64,000 nt of DNA, from the NCBI RefSeq assembly GCF_004210305.1, contig NZ_SCFB01000004.1, positions 40,001-104,000 on the forward strand, read 5' to 3'. The translations under genes were made by a program, and so were the position numbers. A model generated the notes under the pieces. It was given only the letters and a program-made list of their open reading frames with translations. It searched no databases and was not told the origin of the DNA. Position 1 is the stretch's first letter. The number at the start of each line of letters is the position of its first letter. Below are positions 50,675 through 58,903 of the stretch, in pieces. This stretch comes from Candidatus Finniella inopinata. GTDB lineage: Bacteria; Pseudomonadota; Alphaproteobacteria; Paracaedibacterales; CAIULA01.

Positions 50675-51673
50675 TCACGCCGCATGGCTTCGCAAACAAT
50701 CGTGCAGGTGCACAATTCCCACGATTGTTTTCGTATCATCCAAAACGAACAAGCTGGTGATGGATTTTTGTTCAAAAATGGCCAAGGCATCGACCACCAA
50801 GCAATCGGGGGAAATGGTCAGGGGGTTTTTGGTCATAATTTGATCAACGGTTTGCGTCAACAACCCCGGATTCATATGACGGCGCAAGTCACCATCAGTA
50901 ATGATACCAACCAAATGTTCCTGATCATCCACAATACCGACACATCCAAACCCATGGGCCGTCATTTTAACCAAACATTCGTCCATTAATGTCGATACGT
51001 GCAACAAAGGAATCTTGGCCCCTTGATGCATACAGTCAGCAATGCGACGCAGCTGTTGCCCCAGGCTGCCCCCGGGGTGAAAAGCATGAAACTGTTGTTT
51101 TGAAAACCCACGGCGCCGCAGCAAAGCAACAGCCAAAGCATCCCCCAAGGCAAGGGTTACTGTGGTTGACGTGGTAGGCGCCAATCCCATCGGGCACGCC
51201 TCTGATACTTTTGGCAACACAAGGGAAACCGACGAAAAACGAGCCAGGGTTGATTGTTCTCCCCCCGTAATCGAAATGATCGGCAATGACAACCGACGGC
51301 AATAATCGACAATCGTGGTTAATTCTTTCGATTCACCAGAATAAGAAATCAATAGCAAAACGTCGCCTTTGGCAATCATACCCAAATCACCGTGACTTGC
51401 CTCTGCTGGGTGCACGAACAAGGCTGGCTGACCGGTGGAGGCGAAGGTCGCGGTTATTTTACGGCCAATGTGGCCACTTTTGCCAATACCACTGACGATC
51501 AAACGACCTTGGGTTTTGGCCATCAAAGTAATCGCCTGTTCAAAAGAACGATCCAACGACTTCGCCAAATCGTGCAAGGCATCAGCCTCGGCCGTGATCA
51601 CATCTTTGCCAATTTGCAAATAAGAGAGAGTCGGTGATTCCAGAGGTGATTCCACTAATGCTACAGCCATCAT
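50675..51673 (-). CDS. kdsD: D-arabinose-5-phosphate isomerase (KdsD/KpsF)
   Basis: Makes arabinose 5-phosphate from ribulose 5-phosphate, the first step of Kdo synthesis for lipopolysaccharide. About 332 residues: an SIS domain (IVSGIGKSGHIGRKITATFA, HPAEASHGDLGMI, LISYSGESKEL) and two CBS domains (MDECLVKMTAHGFGCVGIVD; IMTKNPLTISPDCLVVDAL). Start set at the ATG at 51673. Its presence with lptD/F/G and an MsbA-like exporter shows that the organism probably makes an LPS-type outer membrane. Confidence 0.92.
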   Translation of the reverse strand: MMAVALVESPLESPTLSYLQIGKDVITAEADALHDLAKSLDRSFEQAITLMAKTQGRLIVSGIGKSGHIGRKITATFASTGQPALFVHPAEASHGDLGMIAKGDVLLLISYSGESKELTTIVDYCRRLSLPIISITGGEQSTLARFSSVSLVLPKVSEACPMGLAPTTSTTVTLALGDALAVALLRRRGFSKQQFHAFHPGGSLGQQLRRIADCMHQGAKIPLLHVSTLMDECLVKMTAHGFGCVGIVDDQEHLVGIITDGDLRRHMNPGLLTQTVDQIMTKNPLTISPDCLVVDALAIFEQKSITSLFVLDDTKTIVGIVHLHDCLRSHAA

Positions 51674-51733
51674 AATCTTTTGGTTACCATTTAAACTGGC
51701 CCCAGTATTCAAACTTTTAAAGACTATACCACT

Positions 51734-51877
51734 TTCAAATGATTTTGCGGGAATTTTATGGAAGAGTTTTTGTACAGAAACAAGGTGAAGAATCCGCGCA
51801 TAGCCAGCTACGGAAGGATTTTAAAGCGCCGTTCATGAAAAAAAGATCCAACAGAAAAACTCGCAAAATCATTTGAA
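51734..51877. repeat. Small inverted-repeat element A (144 bp)
   Basis: Perfect 16-bp terminal inverted repeats, TTCAAATGATTTTGCG and its complement, bound 144 bp without coding capacity. A second, inner pairing involves GAGTTTTT and AAAACTC. MITE-like. Confidence 0.6.
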
Positions 51878-51893
51878 TTAGCTACAGAATCAG

Positions 51894-52033
51894 ACATCTT
51901 TCGAAACTCGCTCCAGTGAGGCAAGTGCAAGGATCATACGCAACGCAGAAGCGGAGTGTAATAAGGGTACATGAGCATTCGAGTAGCGGAGTGACGCAGC
52001 AATTGTCCAGTGGAGTAGAGTTTCAAAAGATGT
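51894..52033. repeat. Small inverted-repeat element B (140 bp)
   Basis: Terminal repeats ACATCTTTCGAAACTC and GAGTTTCAAAAGATGT (15 of 16 pair) bound 140 bp. The interior has GCGGAGTG/GAGTAGCGGAGTGACGC-type direct repetition. It ends 3 bp before the lptD stop codon. MITE-like, and distinct in sequence from element A. Confidence 0.6.
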
Positions 52034-52036
52034 TTT

Positions 52037-54376
52037 TTAGAATGCCGTTAGCATCGATCCCGGATACTTGGGCGCTGTCATGGGTGTAAAGGACCCTAAA
52101 TTTCTGAAAACCAGTTGCAACAAAAACCCAGAGTCGGGACGAATATCCCGATCCACATAAGATGTTTTGTAAACACCCGCATTCAATTGGAAGCATTCAT
52201 CTTTATAACTGGCAAAAACGAAACTGGCCAGCGCATTTCCACCCTGCCCTTTTTTCAAGTTTTTAATCTGCGCAAAGGACAGCGCCCAATTATCCAAAAC
52301 CTGAGTACTGAGCTGCCAATTGATCTGAGAAAGTTCCCTACCATTCAAGGTGGCCGTTTTGTTTAAAAAGGCATGTCCTATATCCAACTTTAAAAGGCGA
52401 TTTCCCACACTTAAACCCAATTCTGAATACCGGGTCCGATGCAGCTTTGGATTCAACGCTAACCGGTAACGTGCCATCAACCACGAAACAGGCTTCACTC
52501 TTAGACAGCCAATAAAATCCGATTGCTTCTTGTCCTCCCCCATACTAACAGGCACCACTTGGCGTCTATCAAGACGACGACTGTGGCCCATAAACAGGGA
52601 TATACTTCGCTGTTGGGTGAACAGCAATTCATTGTCCAATCCATATACCGCCCGATACCCCGAATCTGTTCGGTCAATTCCATTAAAGCGATTGGCCTGA
52701 AACAAATTGGTATCATCAAGTTCAAAAATTGTGGAATCCTCATTTGGAATGTTTTTAGTGCTTTTACTAATTGGGCTAGCCAAGATCGCCGCCATAGGTT
52801 GCACCAACCAATTGACTTGATTCACCGTAGTGGTAAGCGGATAACGCCAATCCAGGCTGGCCTGAGGAAGAAGGCGCCCTGTAGTTTTTTCTTGCGGAAC
52901 ATTGCCTATGACACTCTTATTTGATTGATAATGGCGGGTGTAATAACCATCCCCACGTGTCCCCAATTTTGTCGTGATAAGGTGCCCGCCCTCTGTTATG
53001 TAAGGCAGCTTCCAATAGACGCCAGCGGACATCCGTTGCATCTGGGTCGCCTGCTGTCCTGGGACAGGTGACTGACGAGATACGGATAAAAAATTCCCCT
53101 CAACAGAGAGAGCACCACCTATTTTATCAGGGGTAGTCTGATGGTGGAAGTTGGCCATAGGGGCCACAAAGGGTGTCGTTTTTGGGGTATCAGTTTGGAA
53201 CATATAGTTCCTGACCCCAAAATAAGTATTGGTTTCAAACTGTTCAAAAGTCAGCGATGAGGTTAGGTTTTTATTCTGGATAAAATTTGGCGTCTGTCGA
53301 TTAATGGGATAGCGGCTAAGATACGTCGTGTCGCTGGCACGGTTAATATCAAGTCCTAGCCTTTGTCGTTCATTCATATCGTAACGGGTTTTTCCGGCGA
53401 TGTGCCAACGATCTGGTTTGGGAGGTCTTGGCGCGTTAAGCGGTGGATTGATGACCTTCGGTAAGTTCTGTGTACGTGTATAGCTGCCCGCAAATTTAGC
53501 CTCACCATCGTGAAAACGATGCCGGTATTCAGCAGCGATGATGCCACTTTGTTTGCTGGTAAAGATGGGTGTAATGGTTAGATCTCTGTTCGGCGCAATA
53601 ACGTAGTAAACAGGAACGCTTAGCATCATACCCAAATCCTTGCTGACACCATAAACGGGAAATAATAACCCTGATTTGCGTTTAACTTTGGGATCTGGGT
53701 GGGAAAAATAAGGGGAATACAGAACAGGTACACCCTTAACTTCAAGTCGGGCATGGCGGTAAGTTACTGTTTGGCTTTCCTGATCATGGGTAACTTCAGC
53801 AGCCCTTAATTGCCATAAAGGTGTTTTCGTCTGTTCAGGTTGACAATGGTCCAAGGCACAAACTTTACAGGGGGAATAGTCCACATCCTCAAAATGCGTT
53901 TCAGGACCAGATCGATGACTTTTTGAAGCGGATAAACGGCTTTGGTCTTGGGTCAGAAGTTTTAAGTTCTTTGTTAAACCTTCATCAAATCGATCGGTAA
54001 ATTCAAGGGAATCTGTTTGCCACACATCCCCATTGGGCTCATACAACCATACCTTGCCCCAGGCAGAAATCTTTCCAGGGGTCAGAAAAGATTTTTGATA
54101 GGAAAGGTTTTCAGCATAAATGTGACGCCAGGTTTTAGCATCGGGAACATATTGGCGAATATGAACTTTGCCTGTGGCTGTGACTGTATTTTTTTTTTGG
54201 GAATAGACAATTTTTTCGGCGTCTAGATACAAAGGCATCTGATTAATGGGTTCTTTTGCAACAGCAATGTTGAAGCCTATCCAAACAAAAAACAACCAGC
54301 CACACCCAATGAATTTCAGAATCTGAATGCGAAAATAAGGGGTCAGCGCCCGGAGTGTACGAAGGGGTATACTCAT
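52037..54376 (-). CDS. lptD: LptD, LPS assembly outer-membrane protein
   Basis: Outer-membrane barrel that inserts LPS into the outer leaflet. 779 residues: N-terminal hydrophobic segment, periplasmic OstA/LptA-like domain (YLDAEKIVYSQKKNTVTATG) with a cysteine-bearing segment (DYSPCKVCALDHCQ), then a large beta-barrel (KRKSGLLFPVYGVSKDLGMM) with alternating strands to the C-terminus. Start overlaps the lptG stop by 4 bp (ATGA). Confidence 0.93.
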   Translation of the reverse strand: MSIPLRTLRALTPYFRIQILKFIGCGWLFFVWIGFNIAVAKEPINQMPLYLDAEKIVYSQKKNTVTATGKVHIRQYVPDAKTWRHIYAENLSYQKSFLTPGKISAWGKVWLYEPNGDVWQTDSLEFTDRFDEGLTKNLKLLTQDQSRLSASKSHRSGPETHFEDVDYSPCKVCALDHCQPEQTKTPLWQLRAAEVTHDQESQTVTYRHARLEVKGVPVLYSPYFSHPDPKVKRKSGLLFPVYGVSKDLGMMLSVPVYYVIAPNRDLTITPIFTSKQSGIIAAEYRHRFHDGEAKFAGSYTRTQNLPKVINPPLNAPRPPKPDRWHIAGKTRYDMNERQRLGLDINRASDTTYLSRYPINRQTPNFIQNKNLTSSLTFEQFETNTYFGVRNYMFQTDTPKTTPFVAPMANFHHQTTPDKIGGALSVEGNFLSVSRQSPVPGQQATQMQRMSAGVYWKLPYITEGGHLITTKLGTRGDGYYTRHYQSNKSVIGNVPQEKTTGRLLPQASLDWRYPLTTTVNQVNWLVQPMAAILASPISKSTKNIPNEDSTIFELDDTNLFQANRFNGIDRTDSGYRAVYGLDNELLFTQQRSISLFMGHSRRLDRRQVVPVSMGEDKKQSDFIGCLRVKPVSWLMARYRLALNPKLHRTRYSELGLSVGNRLLKLDIGHAFLNKTATLNGRELSQINWQLSTQVLDNWALSFAQIKNLKKGQGGNALASFVFASYKDECFQLNAGVYKTSYVDRDIRPDSGFLLQLVFRNLGSFTPMTAPKYPGSMLTAF

Positions 54377-55479
54377 GAGCCATGCTCAACGCGCAACAGC
54401 CAGGCAATACTTAACATACTTGTCACCAGGGGAACTAACCATACAGACAAAATCATAGGAATCTTTTCAGCCATTCCTAAAGCGTAAACAATATCGCTTA
54501 AAAAATAAATCACGAAACCACATAAAATACCCAAACCCAGCAAAGATGATCCTTGTCGATATCGCTTTGGGTAAAGACAAAACAAAACAGCCAAGAAAGT
54601 TAAGGCCACCATCAGGCCACCTTTGGCAATTTGTTTGTGCCAATACAATTCATAACGACGCACTGATAACCCCGTTTTCTTAAGGGTTTTAATAAAATCT
54701 GGAATCTGCCAAAAAGATAAAGTTTCAGGGGCCGCATAATTCTCCTCAATTCTATCAAGGGATACTGTGGCAGGACGAGACAAAGAAGGGTAAAATTGGC
54801 TTTGTTCATTTTCTTTTGACCAATAAGAAACCCCTGTTAGTTTCCATTCACCATCTTCCAAGATGGCTTTTTTTGCATCGTAGCGACCGATGAATTGTTC
54901 GTTTTTATTGAAAACATAGAACGTAACATTTTCAAACCAGTTTTCAGCAAGGTCAAAATGTTGGGTGTGAATAATGGTTTTCTCCTGATCATTATTTTCA
55001 CAAAGCCACAGACCATTCGATGAAACGGTAAGCGAGTTATTCCCTTTGGAAAAATACGTTTCCTCTAATCTGTTATAACGACCAGCCATAGCAGCACCGA
55101 CGGGATTAACAATAAATAAATAGGTAATATGAAGGAATATGACAGCAATATTAAGCCCAATAATCAGTTGCCATATCGACAACCCTGCCGCCCTTGCTAC
55201 CAGCAATTCTTGATTCTGGTTTAATCGCCACAAACTTAAGATGACGGCAAAAAAACTAACAAAGGGTAACAGAGTATTGATGTGAGAAGGGACTTTTAAA
55301 ACCACCATCTCAATGATCAGGGACAATGGAACATCAGGCTTTGCCATCGCACGTCTTAAAAGTTCAATGCTTTCAAATAGACTGACAATGCATAAAATGA
55401 CCGACAAACAAACAACAAACCAAAAAAGAAAATATCGACAAAAATATCGATTAAGAGTGGAGATCAAAAATAAAATCAT
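54373..55479 (-). CDS. lptG: LptG, LPS export ABC permease
   Basis: Inner-membrane permease of the LptB2FG complex. 368 residues, six helices (three at each end) around a periplasmic beta-jellyroll (NGLWLCENNDQEKTIIHTQH). Overlaps lptF and lptD by 4 bp at both ends, so the three genes form one coupled unit. The ATPase gene lptB is not here. Confidence 0.9.
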   Translation of the reverse strand: MILFLISTLNRYFCRYFLFWFVVCLSVILCIVSLFESIELLRRAMAKPDVPLSLIIEMVVLKVPSHINTLLPFVSFFAVILSLWRLNQNQELLVARAAGLSIWQLIIGLNIAVIFLHITYLFIVNPVGAAMAGRYNRLEETYFSKGNNSLTVSSNGLWLCENNDQEKTIIHTQHFDLAENWFENVTFYVFNKNEQFIGRYDAKKAILEDGEWKLTGVSYWSKENEQSQFYPSLSRPATVSLDRIEENYAAPETLSFWQIPDFIKTLKKTGLSVRRYELYWHKQIAKGGLMVALTFLAVLFCLYPKRYRQGSSLLGLGILCGFVIYFLSDIVYALGMAEKIPMILSVWLVPLVTSMLSIAWLLRVEHGS

Positions 55480-56600
55480 TTATTCCGCCCCCTCAACAAT
55501 CCAGAAAAATTAACCTTCAAGATGACCATAAACACAATGATAGAAAGGGCAATAGCACCATAGGCAAGTTTTATAGTGTAAAGGTGATCAACGCTAAGGT
55601 TCAAAAGCGTCACAACAGTTGTGTGAATCAACAAGGAAACGGTTGCGGCCAAAAAGATTTTATAGCGGCCCTTTCGTCGATTGAAGCTGCCTAACAACGT
55701 GAATGCCCCTGCTATAAAGGCATTCATAATAGTAATCCATGGCAGCAAAAGCCGCTGATGACCCTCTACACGCATTTTGGCGACGCTTCGCGGGTCTGTA
55801 TTTTCTGGGGGATTAAAAAGCTCTGCCAATGGCTTTTCATAAGGTTTTGCTAGACGAACAGCGTTGGCATCCTGATCAGTCGGAACGTGATATTTCAAAG
55901 TATCAAAAGAAAACAGCGCGATTTTTTGCGTTACAGGATTCAGCTCTTGTCGGATTCCTTTTTTTAAAATAAGAAACAACCCGTCTTTATTTTTTTCAAC
56001 AGCCCCTGATTCCGCAATAATCGTGTAGGGAACCCCTTTGTTCGATTGCAGCGTGGTTTTTTGATTTTGAGGGTTATAGATAAAAACCCCCTTCAGCTCC
56101 CCATTCCTTGTGTGTTCCCGTACATAGGTGGTGATACCCTTGACCTGATTAAAAGTCCCCTCGCGAATCCAAGATAAAGAAAATTGATTGCGAATTTGAA
56201 ATTCTTGGCGGCGAAAATGTTGAAAAGAAAGGGGCGCGACGAAAATATTGATCACAAAAACCGATGTCATCAAAAGAAAAGCCAATAGCAATAAGGGGCG
56301 TGCAACTTGGGAGGGACTTAAACCAATGGCGTAAAAAACGTGCAATTCGTGATCTGATTTTAATTTGTGGTAGGTATAAAGGCCTGAAATCAACAGACAA
56401 ATGGGCAAAATGGTTGACAACAAATCAGGGATCAAACAAATAATTAAAGAGAGGTAAGTTTTAAGCGATATATTGTGATTAACAATAATTTCAATAAAGC
56501 GAAGGGACTGCGTTAACCAGACAATTCCAATTAAAATAAAACTTAAACCTATGGTGACATTAAAAAGTTTTTTAAAAATATACCTAAATAATATATTCAT
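55476..56600 (-). CDS. lptF: LptF, LPS export ABC permease
   Basis: Partner permease of LptG. About 374 residues from the ATG at 56600 (an upstream TTG would add four). First helices LFNVTIGLSFILIGIVWLTQ and LIICLIPDLLSTILPICLLI; the periplasmic domain has GVFIYNPQNQKTTLQSNKGV; three C-terminal helices. First gene of lptF-lptG-lptD. Divergent from surA with about 100 bp between. Confidence 0.9.
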   Translation of the reverse strand: MNILFRYIFKKLFNVTIGLSFILIGIVWLTQSLRFIEIIVNHNISLKTYLSLIICLIPDLLSTILPICLLISGLYTYHKLKSDHELHVFYAIGLSPSQVARPLLLLAFLLMTSVFVINIFVAPLSFQHFRRQEFQIRNQFSLSWIREGTFNQVKGITTYVREHTRNGELKGVFIYNPQNQKTTLQSNKGVPYTIIAESGAVEKNKDGLFLILKKGIRQELNPVTQKIALFSFDTLKYHVPTDQDANAVRLAKPYEKPLAELFNPPENTDPRSVAKMRVEGHQRLLLPWITIMNAFIAGAFTLLGSFNRRKGRYKIFLAATVSLLIHTTVVTLLNLSVDHLYTIKLAYGAIALSIIVFMVILKVNFSGLLRGRNK

Positions 56601-56708
56601 TAAATAGTTCAAACCAATAAAGTGTTGGAATTTATAGGACGATTTCTGTTATAAGAAGTCAACCAGAAAATAGGAACATTAGCTTGTATACGACAACTTA
56701 GGATCCCC

Positions 56709-58043
56709 ATGCATTATAAAATTTTAACAGTTTTCAGTATTTTTTCGGCCTTAACCTTAATTGGTGAGTCCCAAGCAGAAAAAAGAAAGGCGCCTGACAG
56801 TCAGACCCAAGAAACGACGCAGCCTCCCAGCAAAAAACAGAAGGGCCCAACTGATCAAGACGGGGCTAGAATTGCAATTATAGTTAACAAAGACGTCATC
56901 ACATTTCAAGACATACAAGATCGCGCACGCTTGGTCCTTATGACGTCTGGTGTTGAGAACACTCCTGAAATGCTTAAAACGGTCGAGAATCAAGTTAAGA
57001 AAAGCTTGATTGATGAAAAGATTCAACTGCAAGCCGCCAAATTGCAAAAGGTTTTTATATCTGACGCTGAGGTAGAGCATGCGCTTAAAAATATTGCCAA
57101 AGAAAACAACATGACCCTCGAAGAAATGACCCAGATGTTTAAAGACAAAGGGGTCAACATACAAACCTTAAAGGATCGTTTGCGGGCGCAAATTTCTTGG
57201 GCGCGGACCATTCGTGAGGCCTTTGGTGGTGTTGTCCAAATCAGCGATGCTGAGATTCAAAATAAACTGAAACAATTGGAAGATAATGAAAACAAGGAAC
57301 AGTTTGAGTTAATGGAAATTTCCTTAAGCGTAGATTCCCCCGCGAAGCAAAGTGCCATTGCTCAAGAAGCAGCTAAGCTTCACCAACAGCTGCAACATGG
57401 GGCTCATTTCCATGTTATGGCGCAGCAATTCTCGGAAAGCACAACATCAGCTTCCGGAGGCTACATGGGGTGGTTTGCGGGTGGACAGATGGATCCAGCC
57501 CTTGAACCCCATGTTGTCAAATTAAAACCAGGGGAGTTTACGTCTCCCATACGTACCAGTATGGGTTATAAAATTATTTTGTTGAAAGACATGAAAAAAC
57601 CGAACCAGGCCCCGATTGGACAAACACAAATCACCTATAAGCAGGTTTTGATTCCTTATCACGACAACATTACCGAGGAAGACTATCAGCTGGTTGAAAC
57701 GCGTGTTGCAGAGATGAAGGAAATTAAGGACCATAAGAAATTAGAGGAAAAAGCCCAGGAATATGAGTATCAATGTGAAACGTCACCGCAAATGCCCATG
57801 AAGTCTTTACCGGCACCTTTACAAAAACTGTTTCACCAAGCCCCCGTTGGTCAATGCTTGCAGCCGATTCGCACCCCTGAACATTTGATCGTGACCATGG
57901 TTTGCAGCAAAACGGCGCCCACATTCAAATTGCCGACGACCGATGACATTAGGAATATGTTGGAACAGGAAAAATTCGGCAAAATAGCGGCGCGGGAATT
58001 TAATAAAATTCACAGTATCGCGTTTATAGAGGATAAGACGTAG
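56709..58043 (+). CDS. surA: SurA-type periplasmic peptidyl-prolyl isomerase/chaperone
   Basis: Periplasmic chaperone for outer-membrane proteins such as LptD. 444 residues: signal peptide (MHYKILTVFSIFSALTLIGE), a charged Gln/Lys/Pro linker, the SurA N-domain (IAIIVNKDVITFQDIQDRAR), a parvulin-type PPIC domain (FHVMAQQFSESTTSASGGYM, LKPGEFTSPIRTSMGYKIIL) and a degenerate second one. AGGA 5 nt before the ATG. rsmA follows after 5 bp; pdxA, usually between them, is missing. Confidence 0.9.
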   Translation: MHYKILTVFSIFSALTLIGESQAEKRKAPDSQTQETTQPPSKKQKGPTDQDGARIAIIVNKDVITFQDIQDRARLVLMTSGVENTPEMLKTVENQVKKSLIDEKIQLQAAKLQKVFISDAEVEHALKNIAKENNMTLEEMTQMFKDKGVNIQTLKDRLRAQISWARTIREAFGGVVQISDAEIQNKLKQLEDNENKEQFELMEISLSVDSPAKQSAIAQEAAKLHQQLQHGAHFHVMAQQFSESTTSASGGYMGWFAGGQMDPALEPHVVKLKPGEFTSPIRTSMGYKIILLKDMKKPNQAPIGQTQITYKQVLIPYHDNITEEDYQLVETRVAEMKEIKDHKKLEEKAQEYEYQCETSPQMPMKSLPAPLQKLFHQAPVGQCLQPIRTPEHLIVTMVCSKTAPTFKLPTTDDIRNMLEQEKFGKIAAREFNKIHSIAFIEDKT

Positions 58044-58048
58044 ATAAA

Positions 58049-58903
58049 GTGAAAATCGACACTCTTCCCTCTCTAAGCCAAGTCATCAAGGATCACGGCT
58101 TGTTGGGGGATAAAAAGCTATCAAAACGATTGGGCCAGAATTTTCTATTGGACCCGTCCATTACCGATCGCATTGCGAAGGCTGCGGGGGTTCTGACAGG
58201 TTTTCATGTGATCGAGATAGGTCCAGGACCGGGCGGTTTAACACGATCGTTGTTAAAAGCGGGTGCTGATCACGTATATGCCGTCGAGCGCGACCGAAAC
58301 TGTGTAGCGGCCCTGCAACCATTGCTTGAGGCCAGCCAGGGCAGATTGACCCTGGTACAAGCCGATGCCTTAAAAGTCGTCCCCCAAACATTAACCCCCT
58401 CTCCCCTTAAGATAATCGCCAATTTGCCTTATAATGTCGGCACACAATTATTGTTGAATTGGCTTAAAAATCTAGCCGGCTTGCATTCTCTAACTCTGAT
58501 GTTTCAAAGAGAGGTTGCCTTACGAATTGTGGCGCCCCCAGGCAGCGGCGATTACGGTCGTTTGTCAATTTTATGCCAATATCTTTGTGAGGCTGAGAGG
58601 CTGTTTGATTTATCGCCTCAATCCTTTACGCCTCCCCCCAAAGTCTTTTCATCTGTTGTGCACCTTCATCCAAAGGTGTTGTCAGACGAGGCCAAAAGTT
58701 TGGTGCCCTATTTGGAAAAGGTAACGATGGGGGCCTTTGGCCAACGGCGCAAAATGATTCGTAAAAGTTTAAAGCCGTTGTTTGGAGAGGAAAAATTAGA
58801 AGAGGTCCTGGCCCTTATTAACGTCCCGCCTCAAGAACGCCCTGAAAACCTGACCCTTGATCACTATCGGCAGCTAGCCAAGTTTTACAGCCAACTCAGT
58901 TAA
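58049..58903 (+). CDS. rsmA: RsmA (KsgA), 16S rRNA adenine dimethyltransferase
   Basis: Dimethylates A1518 and A1519 of 16S rRNA. 284 residues: SKRLGQNFLLDPSITDRIA, AdoMet motif VIEIGPGPGGLT, catalytic NLPYNVGTQLLL and the C-terminal helical domain (FGQRRKMIRKSLK). Starts with GTG, 5 bp after surA. Its last 8 bp overlap the convergent sucA stop region. Confidence 0.94.
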   Translation: MKIDTLPSLSQVIKDHGLLGDKKLSKRLGQNFLLDPSITDRIAKAAGVLTGFHVIEIGPGPGGLTRSLLKAGADHVYAVERDRNCVAALQPLLEASQGRLTLVQADALKVVPQTLTPSPLKIIANLPYNVGTQLLLNWLKNLAGLHSLTLMFQREVALRIVAPPGSGDYGRLSILCQYLCEAERLFDLSPQSFTPPPKVFSSVVHLHPKVLSDEAKSLVPYLEKVTMGAFGQRRKMIRKSLKPLFGEEKLEEVLALINVPPQERPENLTLDHYRQLAKFYSQLS

